From Arthrobacter sp. S39 (GTDB lineage Bacteria > Actinomycetota > Actinomycetes > Actinomycetales > Micrococcaceae): a DNA stretch of 52,698 nucleotides. Positions 16,256-24,641 of the stretch are shown here, piece by piece (the stretch's first letter is position 1; every line of letters starts with the position of its first letter). The notes beneath the pieces are model-generated. The model did not search any database. It was not told the DNA's origin and was given only the letters and a program-made list of their open reading frames with translations. The position numbers were made by a program, and so were the translations under genes. The DNA is taken from NCBI RefSeq assembly GCF_004320525.1, contig NZ_SIHX01000019.1:1-52698 (forward strand), in the 5' to 3' direction.

Positions 16256-17221
16256 TCAGTCCTCCTTCCCGCCCACAAGGCGTTTCTGGATCAGGGCGAT
16301 CAGCAGCACGCCGATCACCAGCACCACGCCGAGCGCGGCCGCAACATCGGGGTTCCCCTGCAGGAGCCCCCGCTGGTACATGATGAACACCGGAGAGGCC
16401 GATGCCCCGTCCGGGCCGCCGCCGCCGGTCAGCAGGTACGGCTCGGTGAAGAGGTTCGCTCCGGTAATCGTGGCCAGAAGTGTCACAAGGACACTCGCCG
16501 GCCGGACGCCGGGAACGGTGATGTTCCAGAACTGGACCCACTTGTTGCCGCCGTCCACGGACGCGGATTCGTACAGTTCATCGGGGATGTTCTGCAGGGC
16601 CGCCAGGTAGAGCAGGATGAAGAACCCCAACTGCTTCCAGGTCACGTACAGCGCCACGGTGGGCATGGCCAGCCACGAATTGACCAGCCACGACGGTCCG
16701 GGAGCCAGCGGTCCGAGCAGGGTGTTGACCAGCCCGTTTTGCTGGAAGAGGAACAGCCACACCCCAACGACGGCGACGCTCGCCGTCACGTAGGGAACGT
16801 AATAGCTGAGCCGGAAGAACGTCTTGAGCCGGGTGACCCGGTTCAAGGCGTTGGCCAGCAGAAGGGACAGGCCCACGGTGAGCGGGACGTTGATGATGAG
16901 GAAGACACCGATGTTCAGGAAGGACCGCTGGACGGCGGGGTCGGAGAGGACGGTGATGTAGTTGTCGAACCCCACAAACGGCCGGTCCACTTTGACCCGA
17001 GGGGCGGTGAAGAAGAAGTCGTGGAAGGAAATGTAGACGGCGTACCCGAGCGGAAACGCCAGGACAGCCAGTACGTAGATGACGTAGGGGGCGCTGAACA
17101 GCAGGCCCAGCGGCTGGGGACCCAGGAAACCTTTACGCTTCCTGGGCACCAGCCGCTGGTCCGCCGTCCCGCCAACCGGTTTCCCCGTGACGGGGCTCCC
17201 ACTAGAAGAGCGGAGTGACAT
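16256..17221 (-). CDS. Sugar ABC transporter permease (MalF-type)
   Basis: Partner permease of 321 residues with about six membrane segments starting near residue 40 (LLFSAPYVIYVLAVLAFPLGYAV region) and an EAA-like loop (ELYESASVDGGNKWVQFWNITVPGVRP near residue 220). The ATG at 17221 follows the binding-protein stop by 12 bases; the ribosome binding site is poor, suggesting translational coupling. No gene for the ATPase subunit is in the operon, so as in many actinobacterial CUT1 systems a shared ATPase (MsiK/MsmK type) encoded elsewhere must be used. Confidence 0.9.
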   Translation of the reverse strand: MSLRSSSGSPVTGKPVGGTADQRLVPRKRKGFLGPQPLGLLFSAPYVIYVLAVLAFPLGYAVYISFHDFFFTAPRVKVDRPFVGFDNYITVLSDPAVQRSFLNIGVFLIINVPLTVGLSLLLANALNRVTRLKTFFRLSYYVPYVTASVAVVGVWLFLFQQNGLVNTLLGPLAPGPSWLVNSWLAMPTVALYVTWKQLGFFILLYLAALQNIPDELYESASVDGGNKWVQFWNITVPGVRPASVLVTLLATITGANLFTEPYLLTGGGGPDGASASPVFIMYQRGLLQGNPDVAAALGVVLVIGVLLIALIQKRLVGGKED

Positions 17222-17233
17222 TGGGGGTCACCG

Positions 17234-18538
17234 CTACTTCTGGGCTGCCAGTTGGTTGATCTTGTCCGCAGCGCCCTTGAACGCGGTGTCTATGCTTTCG
17301 TTGCCGAAAATCACTGACTTCGCATAGGCGGTGCGGAAGGTCTGCCAGACCTCCACCGAGTTGGCCACGTTCGGGACCTCAACGGTCCGTGCCGCCTGCT
17401 CGGCGAACTGGGTGTAGGCCGGGTTCTTGGCGAAGTAGTCCGCATAGGCCGTGGGGAGATCCTTGCGCATCGGCATCTGGCCGGTGTCGGTCAGCAGCTT
17501 GCCGTCCTGCTCCTTGCTGGTGGCAAACTTCATGACCTCCCACGCCGTGCCCTGGTTCTCGCAGGCGGAGTACATGGCCACGTTCTTGGCGTCGGAGAAT
17601 GTTGAGGTCTCAGGGTTGGCTTCGGCGGCCGGAACCGGCACCGTGCCCCAGTTGATCTTGTCCTTGTAAGCGGCGATGGCCCAGGGGCCGGCGAGGGACA
17701 TGGCTGCCTTGCCCTCGAGGAACGAGTCGCCCTGGTAGACCTCCTTGGACGCGAGGTTCTCCTTGTAAAGGGTCTCGAACATGGTGGCCACCTGCTTGCC
17801 CTGCTCGCTGTCGAAGGTGGCTTTGCCGTCCTTCACGAGCGGCGTGCCATCGGAGTTGGCGGCATAGAAGGAGTAGAAGTCGAACCAGGCCTGGAAGAAG
17901 TCACTGGCCGGTGAGGGCCACATGGCGTTGGGGGCAACTCCAGCGGACACCAGGGCCCTGGCGGTCTCCAGCAGTTCCTTGTGCGTGCCCAGTTTGGGCT
18001 TCTCCGGATCAAGGCCAGCTTTGGTGAACATGTCCTTGTTGTAGAAGAGGACTACGGGGTTGGACTTCCACGGCAGCTGGTACATCTTGCCGTCGGAGGA
18101 CTTGTATTGGTCTGCCAGGTCCCCGGTGCGGTCCTTGATGTACTGCGCGCCGTCGGGGAATTCGTCCAGGGCCACGAGTCCGCCCTGCTTCTGGAAGCCC
18201 GGCACGGCCACCGGCGCGGTGTTGAAGACCAGGCAGGGTGCGTTGCCGGCGGTGATGGCGGCGCCGATGACCTCCTCGGAGCTCTTGCCGGCAGGGATCT
18301 CCTGCGCCTCGATCTTTTCGTCCGGGTGGGCGGAGTTCCACGATTCAACCATCGCCTTGCCCCATTTCACCTCGAACTCGTTGTTGGAGTACCAGATCTT
18401 GATGGGGCCCTTGGCGGAGGTCACGGAGTCGCCGCCCCCGCTTTCTCCGCCGCCGCCACCGCAGGCTGCCAGGCCGGCTCCCATCACGGTGAGGGCGGCC
18501 ACTGACAATACACGCGTGGCTTTTGTAAAGCGCTTCAT
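17234..18538 (-). CDS. Sugar-binding lipoprotein of ABC transporter
   Basis: Extracellular solute-binding protein of 434 residues. The signal peptide MKRFTKATRVLSVAALTVMG ends in a lipobox LAAC (Cys at about 26) followed by a Gly/Ser-rich linker, so it is anchored to the membrane. The rest follows the CUT1 binding-protein pattern (IKIWYSNNEFEVKWGKAMVE, KSNPVVLFYNKDMFTKAGL, FLEGKAAMSLAGPWAI). Good ribosome binding site AAGGAG. It lies 120 bases downstream of the LacI gene, without a recognisable own operator, and is first of the transport genes. With GH130 and the secreted protein the ligand is probably a beta-mannoside-containing oligosaccharide (inference). Confidence 0.9.
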   Translation of the reverse strand: MKRFTKATRVLSVAALTVMGAGLAACGGGGGESGGGDSVTSAKGPIKIWYSNNEFEVKWGKAMVESWNSAHPDEKIEAQEIPAGKSSEEVIGAAITAGNAPCLVFNTAPVAVPGFQKQGGLVALDEFPDGAQYIKDRTGDLADQYKSSDGKMYQLPWKSNPVVLFYNKDMFTKAGLDPEKPKLGTHKELLETARALVSAGVAPNAMWPSPASDFFQAWFDFYSFYAANSDGTPLVKDGKATFDSEQGKQVATMFETLYKENLASKEVYQGDSFLEGKAAMSLAGPWAIAAYKDKINWGTVPVPAAEANPETSTFSDAKNVAMYSACENQGTAWEVMKFATSKEQDGKLLTDTGQMPMRKDLPTAYADYFAKNPAYTQFAEQAARTVEVPNVANSVEVWQTFRTAYAKSVIFGNESIDTAFKGAADKINQLAAQK

Positions 18539-18658
18539 TGCGACTCCTTGGATCCTTGTGGGGATTTTTTCTGGGTTTTTGTGTTTGCGGGAACAGTTTT
18601 TGACAGGCGTGGGCTGTCTGAAAGTGGGCGCGGCTGAGCGCGCGTCCTGGTGCGTGGG

Positions 18659-19744
18659 TTAAGAGGTGGCGGGGGAGGATGCCCGTGGTTGGCCGGACGG
18701 GCGGGGCGGGCTGGACCTGCCGGCGGCGGGGACCGGGGCAGGGCCGGTGGAAGCACGGACCAGCAGCACGGGGGCCTGCAACTGGGTGTCTTCACCGGAG
18801 TGGGTGCCGTTGAGCTGGTTCAGGAGGGCCTGTGCAGCCGCGCGGCCCCAGAGCATGGGGTCGGTGGAAATAGTAGTGAGTGGAGGATTCAGGTATTGGG
18901 TGAACTCGGCGTTGTCATAGCCGGTCACGGAGAGGTCTCCGGGGACGGACAACCCCTGGGTCTGGGCGTAGGACTGGCCGGAGGTGGCCATCAGGTCGTT
19001 CGCGTAGACAATCGCCGTGGGGCGATCGGCCCGGCGGAGCAGCTCCGCCGTTGCAGCCACTCCTCCGGGGGCCGTGAAGTCAGCCTCGGCGAAGAGGTCC
19101 GTTGCCAGGCCGGCCTTGGCCATGGCGGCCGCCCAGGCCTCGCGCCTGCTGCGGCCGTGGATGTACTCCTGGGCCCCGCCGACGTGGCCGATGCGGACGT
19201 GGCCCAGCGCCACCAGGTGATCCACGGCTGCGGTGATGCCGTCGGTGTCGTCCATGGAGACTGCCGGGAACGGGGACTCCGCGTCGGGCCGGTTGAGGGT
19301 GACGGCAGGGAGTTTGAGTTCGCGCAGCAGCCCGATCCGGGAATCGTTGTGCCGCACGTCGGTGAGGATGACGCCGTCCACGCGGCCGCCGTCGGCCAGC
19401 TTGCGGTAGGCCCGCTCCTCCGCTCCGGGGGCCGTCGCGACGCTGAGGACGAGGGTGTAATCGTGCTCGGCCAGCGTGGTTTCGATGCCGGCAATAAACG
19501 CCGGGAAGAACGGATCCGTGCCGAGGAGCTTAGGGTCCCGGGCCACCACCAGCCCCAGCGCGTAGGCCTTCGCTGAGGACAGGCCCTTGGCGCGCAGGCT
19601 CGGCTTCCAGCCCAGTTCCTTGGCGACCTGGAGGATACGGTCGCGGGTGGCATCGCTGACGCCGGGCTGGCCGTTCAGGGCATACGACACGGCACCTTTG
19701 CTGACGCCGGCCGCCTGGGCGACGTCGCTGATGGTAACTGCCAT
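18659..19744 (-). CDS. LacI-family repressor of the glycan operon
   Basis: 361 residues with a standard LacI DNA-binding head (MAVTISDVAQAAGVSKGAVS, hinge helix around residues 50-60) and a periplasmic-binding-protein-like effector domain (GLVVARDPKLLGTDPFFPAFIAG). The ATG at 19744 is preferred to an upstream one because the HTH starts exactly there and AAAGGG lies at proper distance. It has a Ser/Pro-rich C-terminal tail of about 20 residues. Two nearly identical palindromes 46-82 bases upstream are the probable operator, so it should repress itself and, by read-through, the transport and hydrolase genes that follow. Confidence 0.9.
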   Translation of the reverse strand: MAVTISDVAQAAGVSKGAVSYALNGQPGVSDATRDRILQVAKELGWKPSLRAKGLSSAKAYALGLVVARDPKLLGTDPFFPAFIAGIETTLAEHDYTLVLSVATAPGAEERAYRKLADGGRVDGVILTDVRHNDSRIGLLRELKLPAVTLNRPDAESPFPAVSMDDTDGITAAVDHLVALGHVRIGHVGGAQEYIHGRSRREAWAAAMAKAGLATDLFAEADFTAPGGVAATAELLRRADRPTAIVYANDLMATSGQSYAQTQGLSVPGDLSVTGYDNAEFTQYLNPPLTTISTDPMLWGRAAAQALLNQLNGTHSGEDTQLQAPVLLVRASTGPAPVPAAGRSSPPRPSGQPRASSPATS

Positions 19745-19789
19745 GTTGTGTGGGCCCTTTGATGTTCGGGGTCCGGTGATTTGCATCAC

Positions 19790-19826
19790 CTGAACCGGTT
19801 CAGTGATATCTACTAAACCGGTTCAG
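19790..19826. promoter_or_regulatory. Tandem LacI-type operator
   Basis: CTGAACCGGTTCAG (19790-19803) is a perfect 14-bp palindrome with a central CG, typical of LacI-family operators. A second copy with one mismatch, CTAAACCGGTTCAG, lies at 19813-19826, centre-to-centre 23 bp. The pair is immediately upstream of the LacI gene and nothing similar occurs in front of the binding-protein gene at 18538. Confidence 0.8.
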
Positions 19827-19869
19827 TTGTTAATTGTCAAGGTTTTTATCGTCAGTTTGCTTACTTTCC

Positions 19870-19977
19870 GCGTCACGCCGGGCATCCTTTTGGACCACGA
19901 CGGCGGCACCGGCCGCGCGTTTCCGGGGAGCCCGCCGTCGTGCTTGCCCAAAAGCGTGCCGGGCGTGACGCCGGCGG
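19870..19977. repeat. Long palindromic repeat, copy B
   Basis: Clearest copy of the element: GCGTCACGCCGGGCA..., TTTTGGACCACGACGGCGG on the left, and the near-complement CCGCCGTCGTGCTTGCCCAA ending in GGGCGTGACGC on the right, giving two arms of about 37-40 bases. It sits just after the stop codon region of the LLM gene (minus strand, stop at 19993). Same orientation as copy A. Confidence 0.7.
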
Positions 19978-19992
19978 CCGACCTAAGGCCGC

Positions 19993-20982
19993 TTAGACCC
20001 GGGCGAGCCCGGCGGCCTGGGCCAGCAGCTCCACGGAGCGGATCCTTGCTTCGGTCCCGGTGCTCTGGTGCGCGACGATGAGTTCGTCGGCGTCAGCGTG
20101 CCTGCCGAACTCGTCCAGGTATTCGATCACCGCATCCGGGGTGCCGACGGCGGAGTAGGTCATCATCTGCGACACGTGCTGGCCCTGCGGGGAATCCAGG
20201 ATCATGTCGGCCTCGTCGTCGGTGAACTCGCGGCCGCCGCCGAAGAAGAGGGACACCCGGGCACGCTTGGTGGCCTGGAACGTTGCCTGCGCCTCGGCGG
20301 TGGTGTCCGCGGCAATGACGTTGACGCCGGCGATCACGTGGGGTGCGTCCAGCTGCGCGGACGGCTTGAATTCGCGGCGGTACACGGCCACGGCATCCTG
20401 CAGGGCGTTCGGCGCGAAGTGCGACGCGAACGCATAAGGCAGGCCCAACTGGGCAGCCAGGCGGGCGCCGAACAGCGAGGACCCGAGAATGTAGAGCGGA
20501 ACGTTGGTCCCCTTGCCCGGAGTGGCCTCCACGCCCTGGATCCGGGTGGGGCCGGTGAGGTAGCCCTGAAGTTCCAGGACGTCCTGCGGGAAGCTGTCGG
20601 CGGACATCGGGTCCCGGCGCAGGGCGCGCATGGTGTTCTGGTCGCTGCCGGGGGCGCGGCCCAGGCCGAGGTCGATCCGGCCGGGGTGCAGCGTCTCCAG
20701 GGTGCCGAACTGCTCGGCGATGGTCAGTGGCGAGTGGTTGGGCAGCATGATGCCGCCGGCGCCCAGCCTGATCGTGTTCGTATGCGCGGCCACGTGGGCG
20801 ATCAGTACGCTCGTGGCAGAGGAAGCGATGGAGGACATGTTGTGGTGCTCGGCGTACCAGATCCGGCGGTATCCCAATTCCTCGGCCCGCTGCGCCATGG
20901 CCACGCTGCCCGCGAAACTCTCCGCCGCCGTCTGGCCTCTGCCAATGGTTGCCAGGTCAAGAATGGAGAGCGGAAGAGTCAC
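19993..20982 (-). CDS. LLM-class flavin-dependent oxidoreductase (MsnO8-like)
   Basis: A 329-residue luciferase-like TIM-barrel protein with RIWYAEHHNM (near residue 40), IRLGAGGIMLPNHSPLTIAEQFGTL (near 72) and GRIDLGLGRAPG (near 101), the signature of the MsnO8-type group. These enzymes use FMNH2 or F420; the substrate is unknown. The frame opens at a GTG (20982) with a modest upstream GAAAGG. It stands alone between a LacI gene and the PxKF protein gene, bounded by two copies of the palindromic repeat, so context gives no functional lead. Confidence 0.85.
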   Translation of the reverse strand: MTLPLSILDLATIGRGQTAAESFAGSVAMAQRAEELGYRRIWYAEHHNMSSIASSATSVLIAHVAAHTNTIRLGAGGIMLPNHSPLTIAEQFGTLETLHPGRIDLGLGRAPGSDQNTMRALRRDPMSADSFPQDVLELQGYLTGPTRIQGVEATPGKGTNVPLYILGSSLFGARLAAQLGLPYAFASHFAPNALQDAVAVYRREFKPSAQLDAPHVIAGVNVIAADTTAEAQATFQATKRARVSLFFGGGREFTDDEADMILDSPQGQHVSQMMTYSAVGTPDAVIEYLDEFGRHADADELIVAHQSTGTEARIRSVELLAQAAGLARV

Positions 20983-21030
20983 GTCGGTGCCGGCCTTTCA
21001 ATGCGTTGTGTAGGGTGGGCCGGCCGGGTC

Positions 21031-21110
21031 GCGGCGGGCACACTGTGGACAACGACGGCGGCGCCCGGGTTATTTCTGCGGGCGGCGGTGGGGTGGCCCA
21101 CACCGTTGAT
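21031..21110. repeat. Degenerate copy of the palindromic repeat
   Basis: TGTGGACAACGACGGCGGCG here matches the left arm of copies A and B (TTGGACCACGACGGCGGCAC), preceded by the same GGGCA block. The right arm is much less conserved. It lies between the PxKF gene and the LLM gene; the remainder of the 220-base gap holds the hairpin at 21151-21182. Confidence 0.4.
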
Positions 21111-21150
21111 CCGGCAGGCCGGGAACGGGCAGCGGGGCGGTGGGCGCGCA

Positions 21151-21182
21151 GCAGGGGCCCGGCCTCGCGGCCGGACCCCTGC
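21151..21182. terminator. Terminator-like hairpin of the PxKF gene
   Basis: GCAGGGGCCCGGCC (21151-21164) pairs with GGCCGGACCCCTGC (21169-21182) at 13 of 14 positions around a TCGC loop, 21 bases after the stop codon of the minus-strand gene. No T-run, as is common in high-GC actinobacteria. Confidence 0.6.
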
Positions 21183-21202
21183 GGCTTGTCTAGCTCCTGC
21201 GC

Positions 21203-23248
21203 CTACTTCAGCTTGAAGTTGGCGCTGATGGAGCTGCCGTCGTTCGCTGTCATGGTGAGGCGGTAGCAGGTACCGGCACCGGTAGGCGTCTTCCAGTTGT
21301 AGATGAACTGGCCGCCAGTGGCGTCGTAGCGGAGCGACGTGCTGCCGGTTGCGGTTGTCTCGATTTCGTCGGTCGGGACCACCGGCGAGCACGAGATCTT
21401 GGCCATCGTGAACGACATTTGGCTGGGATCAGTGATCTCGGTGGCGCCGGCAAACACTTCGAACTTTGCCGGCACTGTGCTGCCGCCCTTGACGGTGTTC
21501 AGCACGCCGTTCATGTCCACCGGCTGGTAGAAGCCCTTGAGGGTCCAGGCCTTCACCGTATAGGGCTGCGTGACGCTGGTCGTGTTGCCCGCTTTGTCGG
21601 TGGCTGTGGCCGTCAGGGTGCGGGAACCGACTGCCGTGGAGTAGCCGCTGACAGTGCAGTCGGCGGCAAGGCCGGACAGGGAGTCAGAGGCTGTGCAGCC
21701 CGGCGCGGCGGGGGTGGAACCGAAGTAGCTCTCACCCAGGATGGAGCTGAAACCAACTTCCGGAGCGGTCTTGTCGACCTTGAAGCTGGCCGAGGCAGCG
21801 CCGGCAGACCTGACATTGCCGGCGACGTCTTCGAAGGCGGGGCTCGACACTTCGACGGCCTCGCCCTCGCCGGAGGACGTCACCTTCTTGGCTGCCTCCA
21901 ATGGCCCGGACAGCGCGTCCGTTGCCGTGAACGTGGCCTCAACGTCGGTCTTGTACCACCCATTGGCGTTGGGTGCGGGCGACGCCGAGGTGTAGGAAAC
22001 CTCAGGTGCCGTCTTGTCGATCTTGAACGAGTGGCTTGCGGTACCCGCGGCGGTGGTGTTGCCGGCGACGTCCGTAAATTCGGGGCTCCCAACGACGACG
22101 GCGTCGCCCTCACCGCTGGAGTAGCCGTAACCATCGGCCGACGCCGGGCCGGACGTTGCATCCGTGGCGGTGAACTGCGCCAGGACATCCGAAAGGTACC
22201 AGCCGTCATGGCCCAGGGTGCCGGTTGCACCGGCGTAGCCGACGCTGGGGGCGGTTCCATCCTTCTTGATGGACACGGTCACCGGGCCGGCGCTGCCACC
22301 ACTGCTGCTGGCAGAGCATGAGTAGTCAGCGGGCAGCTGGTCAACTGCGATGGTTCCGTCCACGCAGCCGGCCTTGGACAGCGTGCTGGGCGAATCGGGC
22401 TCGGTCACGGTCCAGGTCAGCTGGACAGAGCTCCGGTACCAGCCTTCAAGTCCGTCCGGCGTCGCGGGGCTGAGCATGTAGCTGACCACGGGGGCGGAGG
22501 CATCAACGATGCTGTAGGTCACCGAGCTTGAGGCCGTCAGGCCGCCGCCGTCGGTGTAGGTGCAGCTGGCGGTCTGGGATCCGATGCCGTCGGCAGCGGC
22601 GGGGCCGGTGATGGCGCTAAGGGTGGCAGCCGGAGACCTAAGTCCGTCTTCGGCGTCGGTTACGTTGCAGACTGTTGTCGGAACTAACCCCTTGTTGTAC
22701 GAGGCGCCGGTGGCCGTGCCGGTGATGTTCAGGACCGGGGCGGTGTTGGACGGCGCGGGGGCCGCGACATTCACCGTGAACGTGGCCGGCGCCAAGTTGA
22801 AAGTGCCGCCGGTAGTGTTGCTGCGTGGGCTTGCGCTCACACTGGCAGAACCCGGACCGACCGGGGTGATGGTCAAAGCCTGCGTGGCACCGCACGAGTT
22901 GAACGTGACGATGCTGGGAGAAACCGTCGCCACCGCCGTGTTGCTGGATGCGATATTCAGGGTGAGGAGGGTCGATCCCGTCAGGTTGCAGCCGGGCTTG
23001 ATATCCCCACCGGTCGGATCTACTGCCAGCACCGTATTACCGCTACTGCCGCCTACATTCAGGGGCATGACCTCGGCCGTTGCGTCGATGTTTCCGTCGA
23101 GCGAGTTGTAAATATCGTCCGCGTAAACCACCCCCGCACTCGCGAGCAGGAGGCTACCCGCGGCTATCGCAGCTGCCGCCTTAGACCCTGCATGCCGAAG
23201 CAATTTCTTCCCAGGTCCCGTGTCGTGGATTACCGCTGAATACTTCAT
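21203..23248 (-). CDS. Secreted Ig-like repeat protein with C-terminal PxKF domain
   Basis: A 681-residue exported protein of unknown role, presumably at the cell surface. The ATG at 23248 has a GAGGGAGGG ribosome binding site and starts a long signal peptide (hydrophobic about residues 26-42, cleavage after VYA at 43). Residues about 50-170 are a beta-rich domain with paired Cys; then come Ig-like segments, including three GWY-containing units, two of which are close repeats of about 69 residues (GWY..DV..FTATDA.SGP, SSGEG, DVAGN, SFKxDKTAPEV). The last 110 residues form the domain named for its PxKF motif (VPAKFE near 591-597), seen in actinobacterial surface proteins. No LPXTG sorting signal or second membrane span is present, so it is probably released or held non-covalently. 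Adhesion or matrix function is only a guess. Confidence 0.8.
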   Translation of the reverse strand: MKYSAVIHDTGPGKKLLRHAGSKAAAAIAAGSLLLASAGVVYADDIYNSLDGNIDATAEVMPLNVGGSSGNTVLAVDPTGGDIKPGCNLTGSTLLTLNIASSNTAVATVSPSIVTFNSCGATQALTITPVGPGSASVSASPRSNTTGGTFNLAPATFTVNVAAPAPSNTAPVLNITGTATGASYNKGLVPTTVCNVTDAEDGLRSPAATLSAITGPAAADGIGSQTASCTYTDGGGLTASSSVTYSIVDASAPVVSYMLSPATPDGLEGWYRSSVQLTWTVTEPDSPSTLSKAGCVDGTIAVDQLPADYSCSASSSGGSAGPVTVSIKKDGTAPSVGYAGATGTLGHDGWYLSDVLAQFTATDATSGPASADGYGYSSGEGDAVVVGSPEFTDVAGNTTAAGTASHSFKIDKTAPEVSYTSASPAPNANGWYKTDVEATFTATDALSGPLEAAKKVTSSGEGEAVEVSSPAFEDVAGNVRSAGAASASFKVDKTAPEVGFSSILGESYFGSTPAAPGCTASDSLSGLAADCTVSGYSTAVGSRTLTATATDKAGNTTSVTQPYTVKAWTLKGFYQPVDMNGVLNTVKGGSTVPAKFEVFAGATEITDPSQMSFTMAKISCSPVVPTDEIETTATGSTSLRYDATGGQFIYNWKTPTGAGTCYRLTMTANDGSSISANFKLK

Positions 23249-23600
23249 GGAATGCCCTCCCTCATCGCCGTGCGGCCAGTCCCGGACGCACCGTAGTCCC
23301 ACCGTATGGACCACGTTCTGCTGGCACACGCGTAATCCCCACCCGTCTTTCCGGCCCGGGTACTCGTTTTCCCGGAGCCCGAACAGTGCGCTACTTGGTT
23401 TGCCCGGGCGGGGCCGCCAAAACCCACGCTGAGTACTCCGTAAACCGCCAAATATGACCGCCGCGGTCGTCCGGTTAACCGCCGTTACGCCCTGTATCTC
23501 CGGGTTTCGGCAGCTTTGATTCCCGGTCCGGGGCTGCCGGATAGTTGCAGCCAAGAACACCGTTCCGTTCCGCAAATTCAGCAATTCCCGAGGGGTAATC
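23249..23600. other. Divergent intergenic region with long leader
   Basis: These 352 bases separate two divergent genes for exported proteins (PxKF protein, binding lipoprotein) and hold no supported gene. On the minus strand there are several potential short stems (for example ACCCG/CGGGT around 23340-23365, GTGGTCC with GGGAC-AC around 23295-23318 and a GAGTACTC palindrome near 23430), so the PxKF mRNA may have a structured leader. GAGGGG at about 23589 is the ribosome binding site of the plus-strand gene. I find no match to a riboswitch core that I know. Confidence 0.4.
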
Positions 23601-24584
23601 ATGGCGAAATTCAGGGCAAGGCAGGCTGCCGGGGCAGCAGTCGTAATCACCACACTGCTGGCGCTGGCGGCATGCTCGGACCCGGGCGCAACGGCGGCGT
23701 CAGCACCGTCGTCGGGATCCACCGTGACCGCAGCGGGCAAGACGTTCAACCTGGCCCCTGAGCAGAACCGCGTCAAGGTGACGGTGGATGCCGAGGCCGC
23801 GGCGCTGGTCCCGGACGCCATCAAGGCGGACGGCAAGCTCACCGTGGTGAGCACCGGCGGCACGGCCCCGCTGAGCCTCTTCGCCACCGACAACAAGACG
23901 CTCATCGGCAGCGAGGTGGACATCGCCTTTGCGGTCGGTGAGACCCTCGGGCTGACCGTCGAGGTGCTTCCCGTGGCCTGGGCCGACTGGCCGCTGGGCG
24001 TCGAATCAGGCAAGTACGAGGCAGTCCTTTCCAACGTGACCGTCACCGAGGCGCGCAAGGAGAAGTTCGACTTCGCAAGCTACCGCAACGACCTCCTGGG
24101 CTTCTACGCCAAGACCGATTCCAGCATCGGCGAGATCAAGGAAGCCAAGGATGTTGCCGGCAAGCGCATCATCGTCGGCTCGGGCACCAACCAGGAAGCG
24201 ATCCTGGTGCGCTGGGACGAAGAAAACAAGGCCAAGGGCCTCGCCCCGGTTGAGTTCCAGTATTACGACGACGACTCCGCCTCCACGCTGGCCCTCCAGT
24301 CCGGCCGGGCGGACCTGACATTCGCCCCGAACGCCGGCTCGGCCTACAAGGCAGCGAAGGACGGCAAAACCAAGGAAGTGGGCACGCTCAACGGCGGCTG
24401 GCCGCTGACCGCCGAAATTGCCTTCACCACGCAGAAGGGCAACGGCCTGGCGGTCGCCGCCCAGGCTGCCCTCAACCAGCTGATCGAGAATGGCGCCTAC
24501 GCCGAGATCCTGGACCGCTGGGGCCTGTCATCGGAGGCCATCAAGAAGTCCGAACTGAACCCGCCGGGACTGCCCAATAAGTAA
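23601..24584 (+). CDS. Orphan amino-acid-type ABC transporter binding lipoprotein
   Basis: 327 residues: signal peptide ending in lipobox LAAC (Cys about 25), then a family 3 solute-binding fold (KLTVVSTGGTAPLSLFATDNKTLIGSEVDIA region, GKRIIVGSGTNQEAILVRW, EKFDFASYRNDLLGFYAK). It is clearly paralogous to the binding protein at 38369-39415: shared stretches include WPL..(S/Q)G.(Y/F)EAV.SNV, FDFASYR, VGSGTNQE and GSYGEVLERWGLS/GAYAEILDRWGLS. No permease or ATPase gene is adjacent; it may feed a transporter encoded elsewhere, possibly the one at 39428-41364. The downstream neighbour is the TetR gene of the betaine operon, 57 bases away. Confidence 0.85.
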   Translation: MAKFRARQAAGAAVVITTLLALAACSDPGATAASAPSSGSTVTAAGKTFNLAPEQNRVKVTVDAEAAALVPDAIKADGKLTVVSTGGTAPLSLFATDNKTLIGSEVDIAFAVGETLGLTVEVLPVAWADWPLGVESGKYEAVLSNVTVTEARKEKFDFASYRNDLLGFYAKTDSSIGEIKEAKDVAGKRIIVGSGTNQEAILVRWDEENKAKGLAPVEFQYYDDDSASTLALQSGRADLTFAPNAGSAYKAAKDGKTKEVGTLNGGWPLTAEIAFTTQKGNGLAVAAQAALNQLIENGAYAEILDRWGLSSEAIKKSELNPPGLPNK

Positions 24585-24629
24585 GGGGCCCTGTCCACCC
24601 GGAAAGTGCGTTCTTGGCGGGTTTGGCAA

Positions 24630-24635
24630 TAGTCT
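24630..24635 (+). promoter_or_regulatory. Probable -10 box of the TetR gene (leaderless)
   Basis: TAGTCT ends 6 bases before the ATG at 24642 and no Shine-Dalgarno sequence is present, so transcription probably begins at or next to the start codon. The -35 region is not recognisable. Confidence 0.45.
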
Positions 24636-24641
24636 GGCCAG

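Noticed and set aside
23249..23470. Cyclic-di-GMP (GEMM) riboswitch in the PxKF leader
   Set aside because: A GGCAAACC-like block and a GAAA segment are present on the minus strand, but the second core block GACGCAAAGCC is missing and spacing does not fit.
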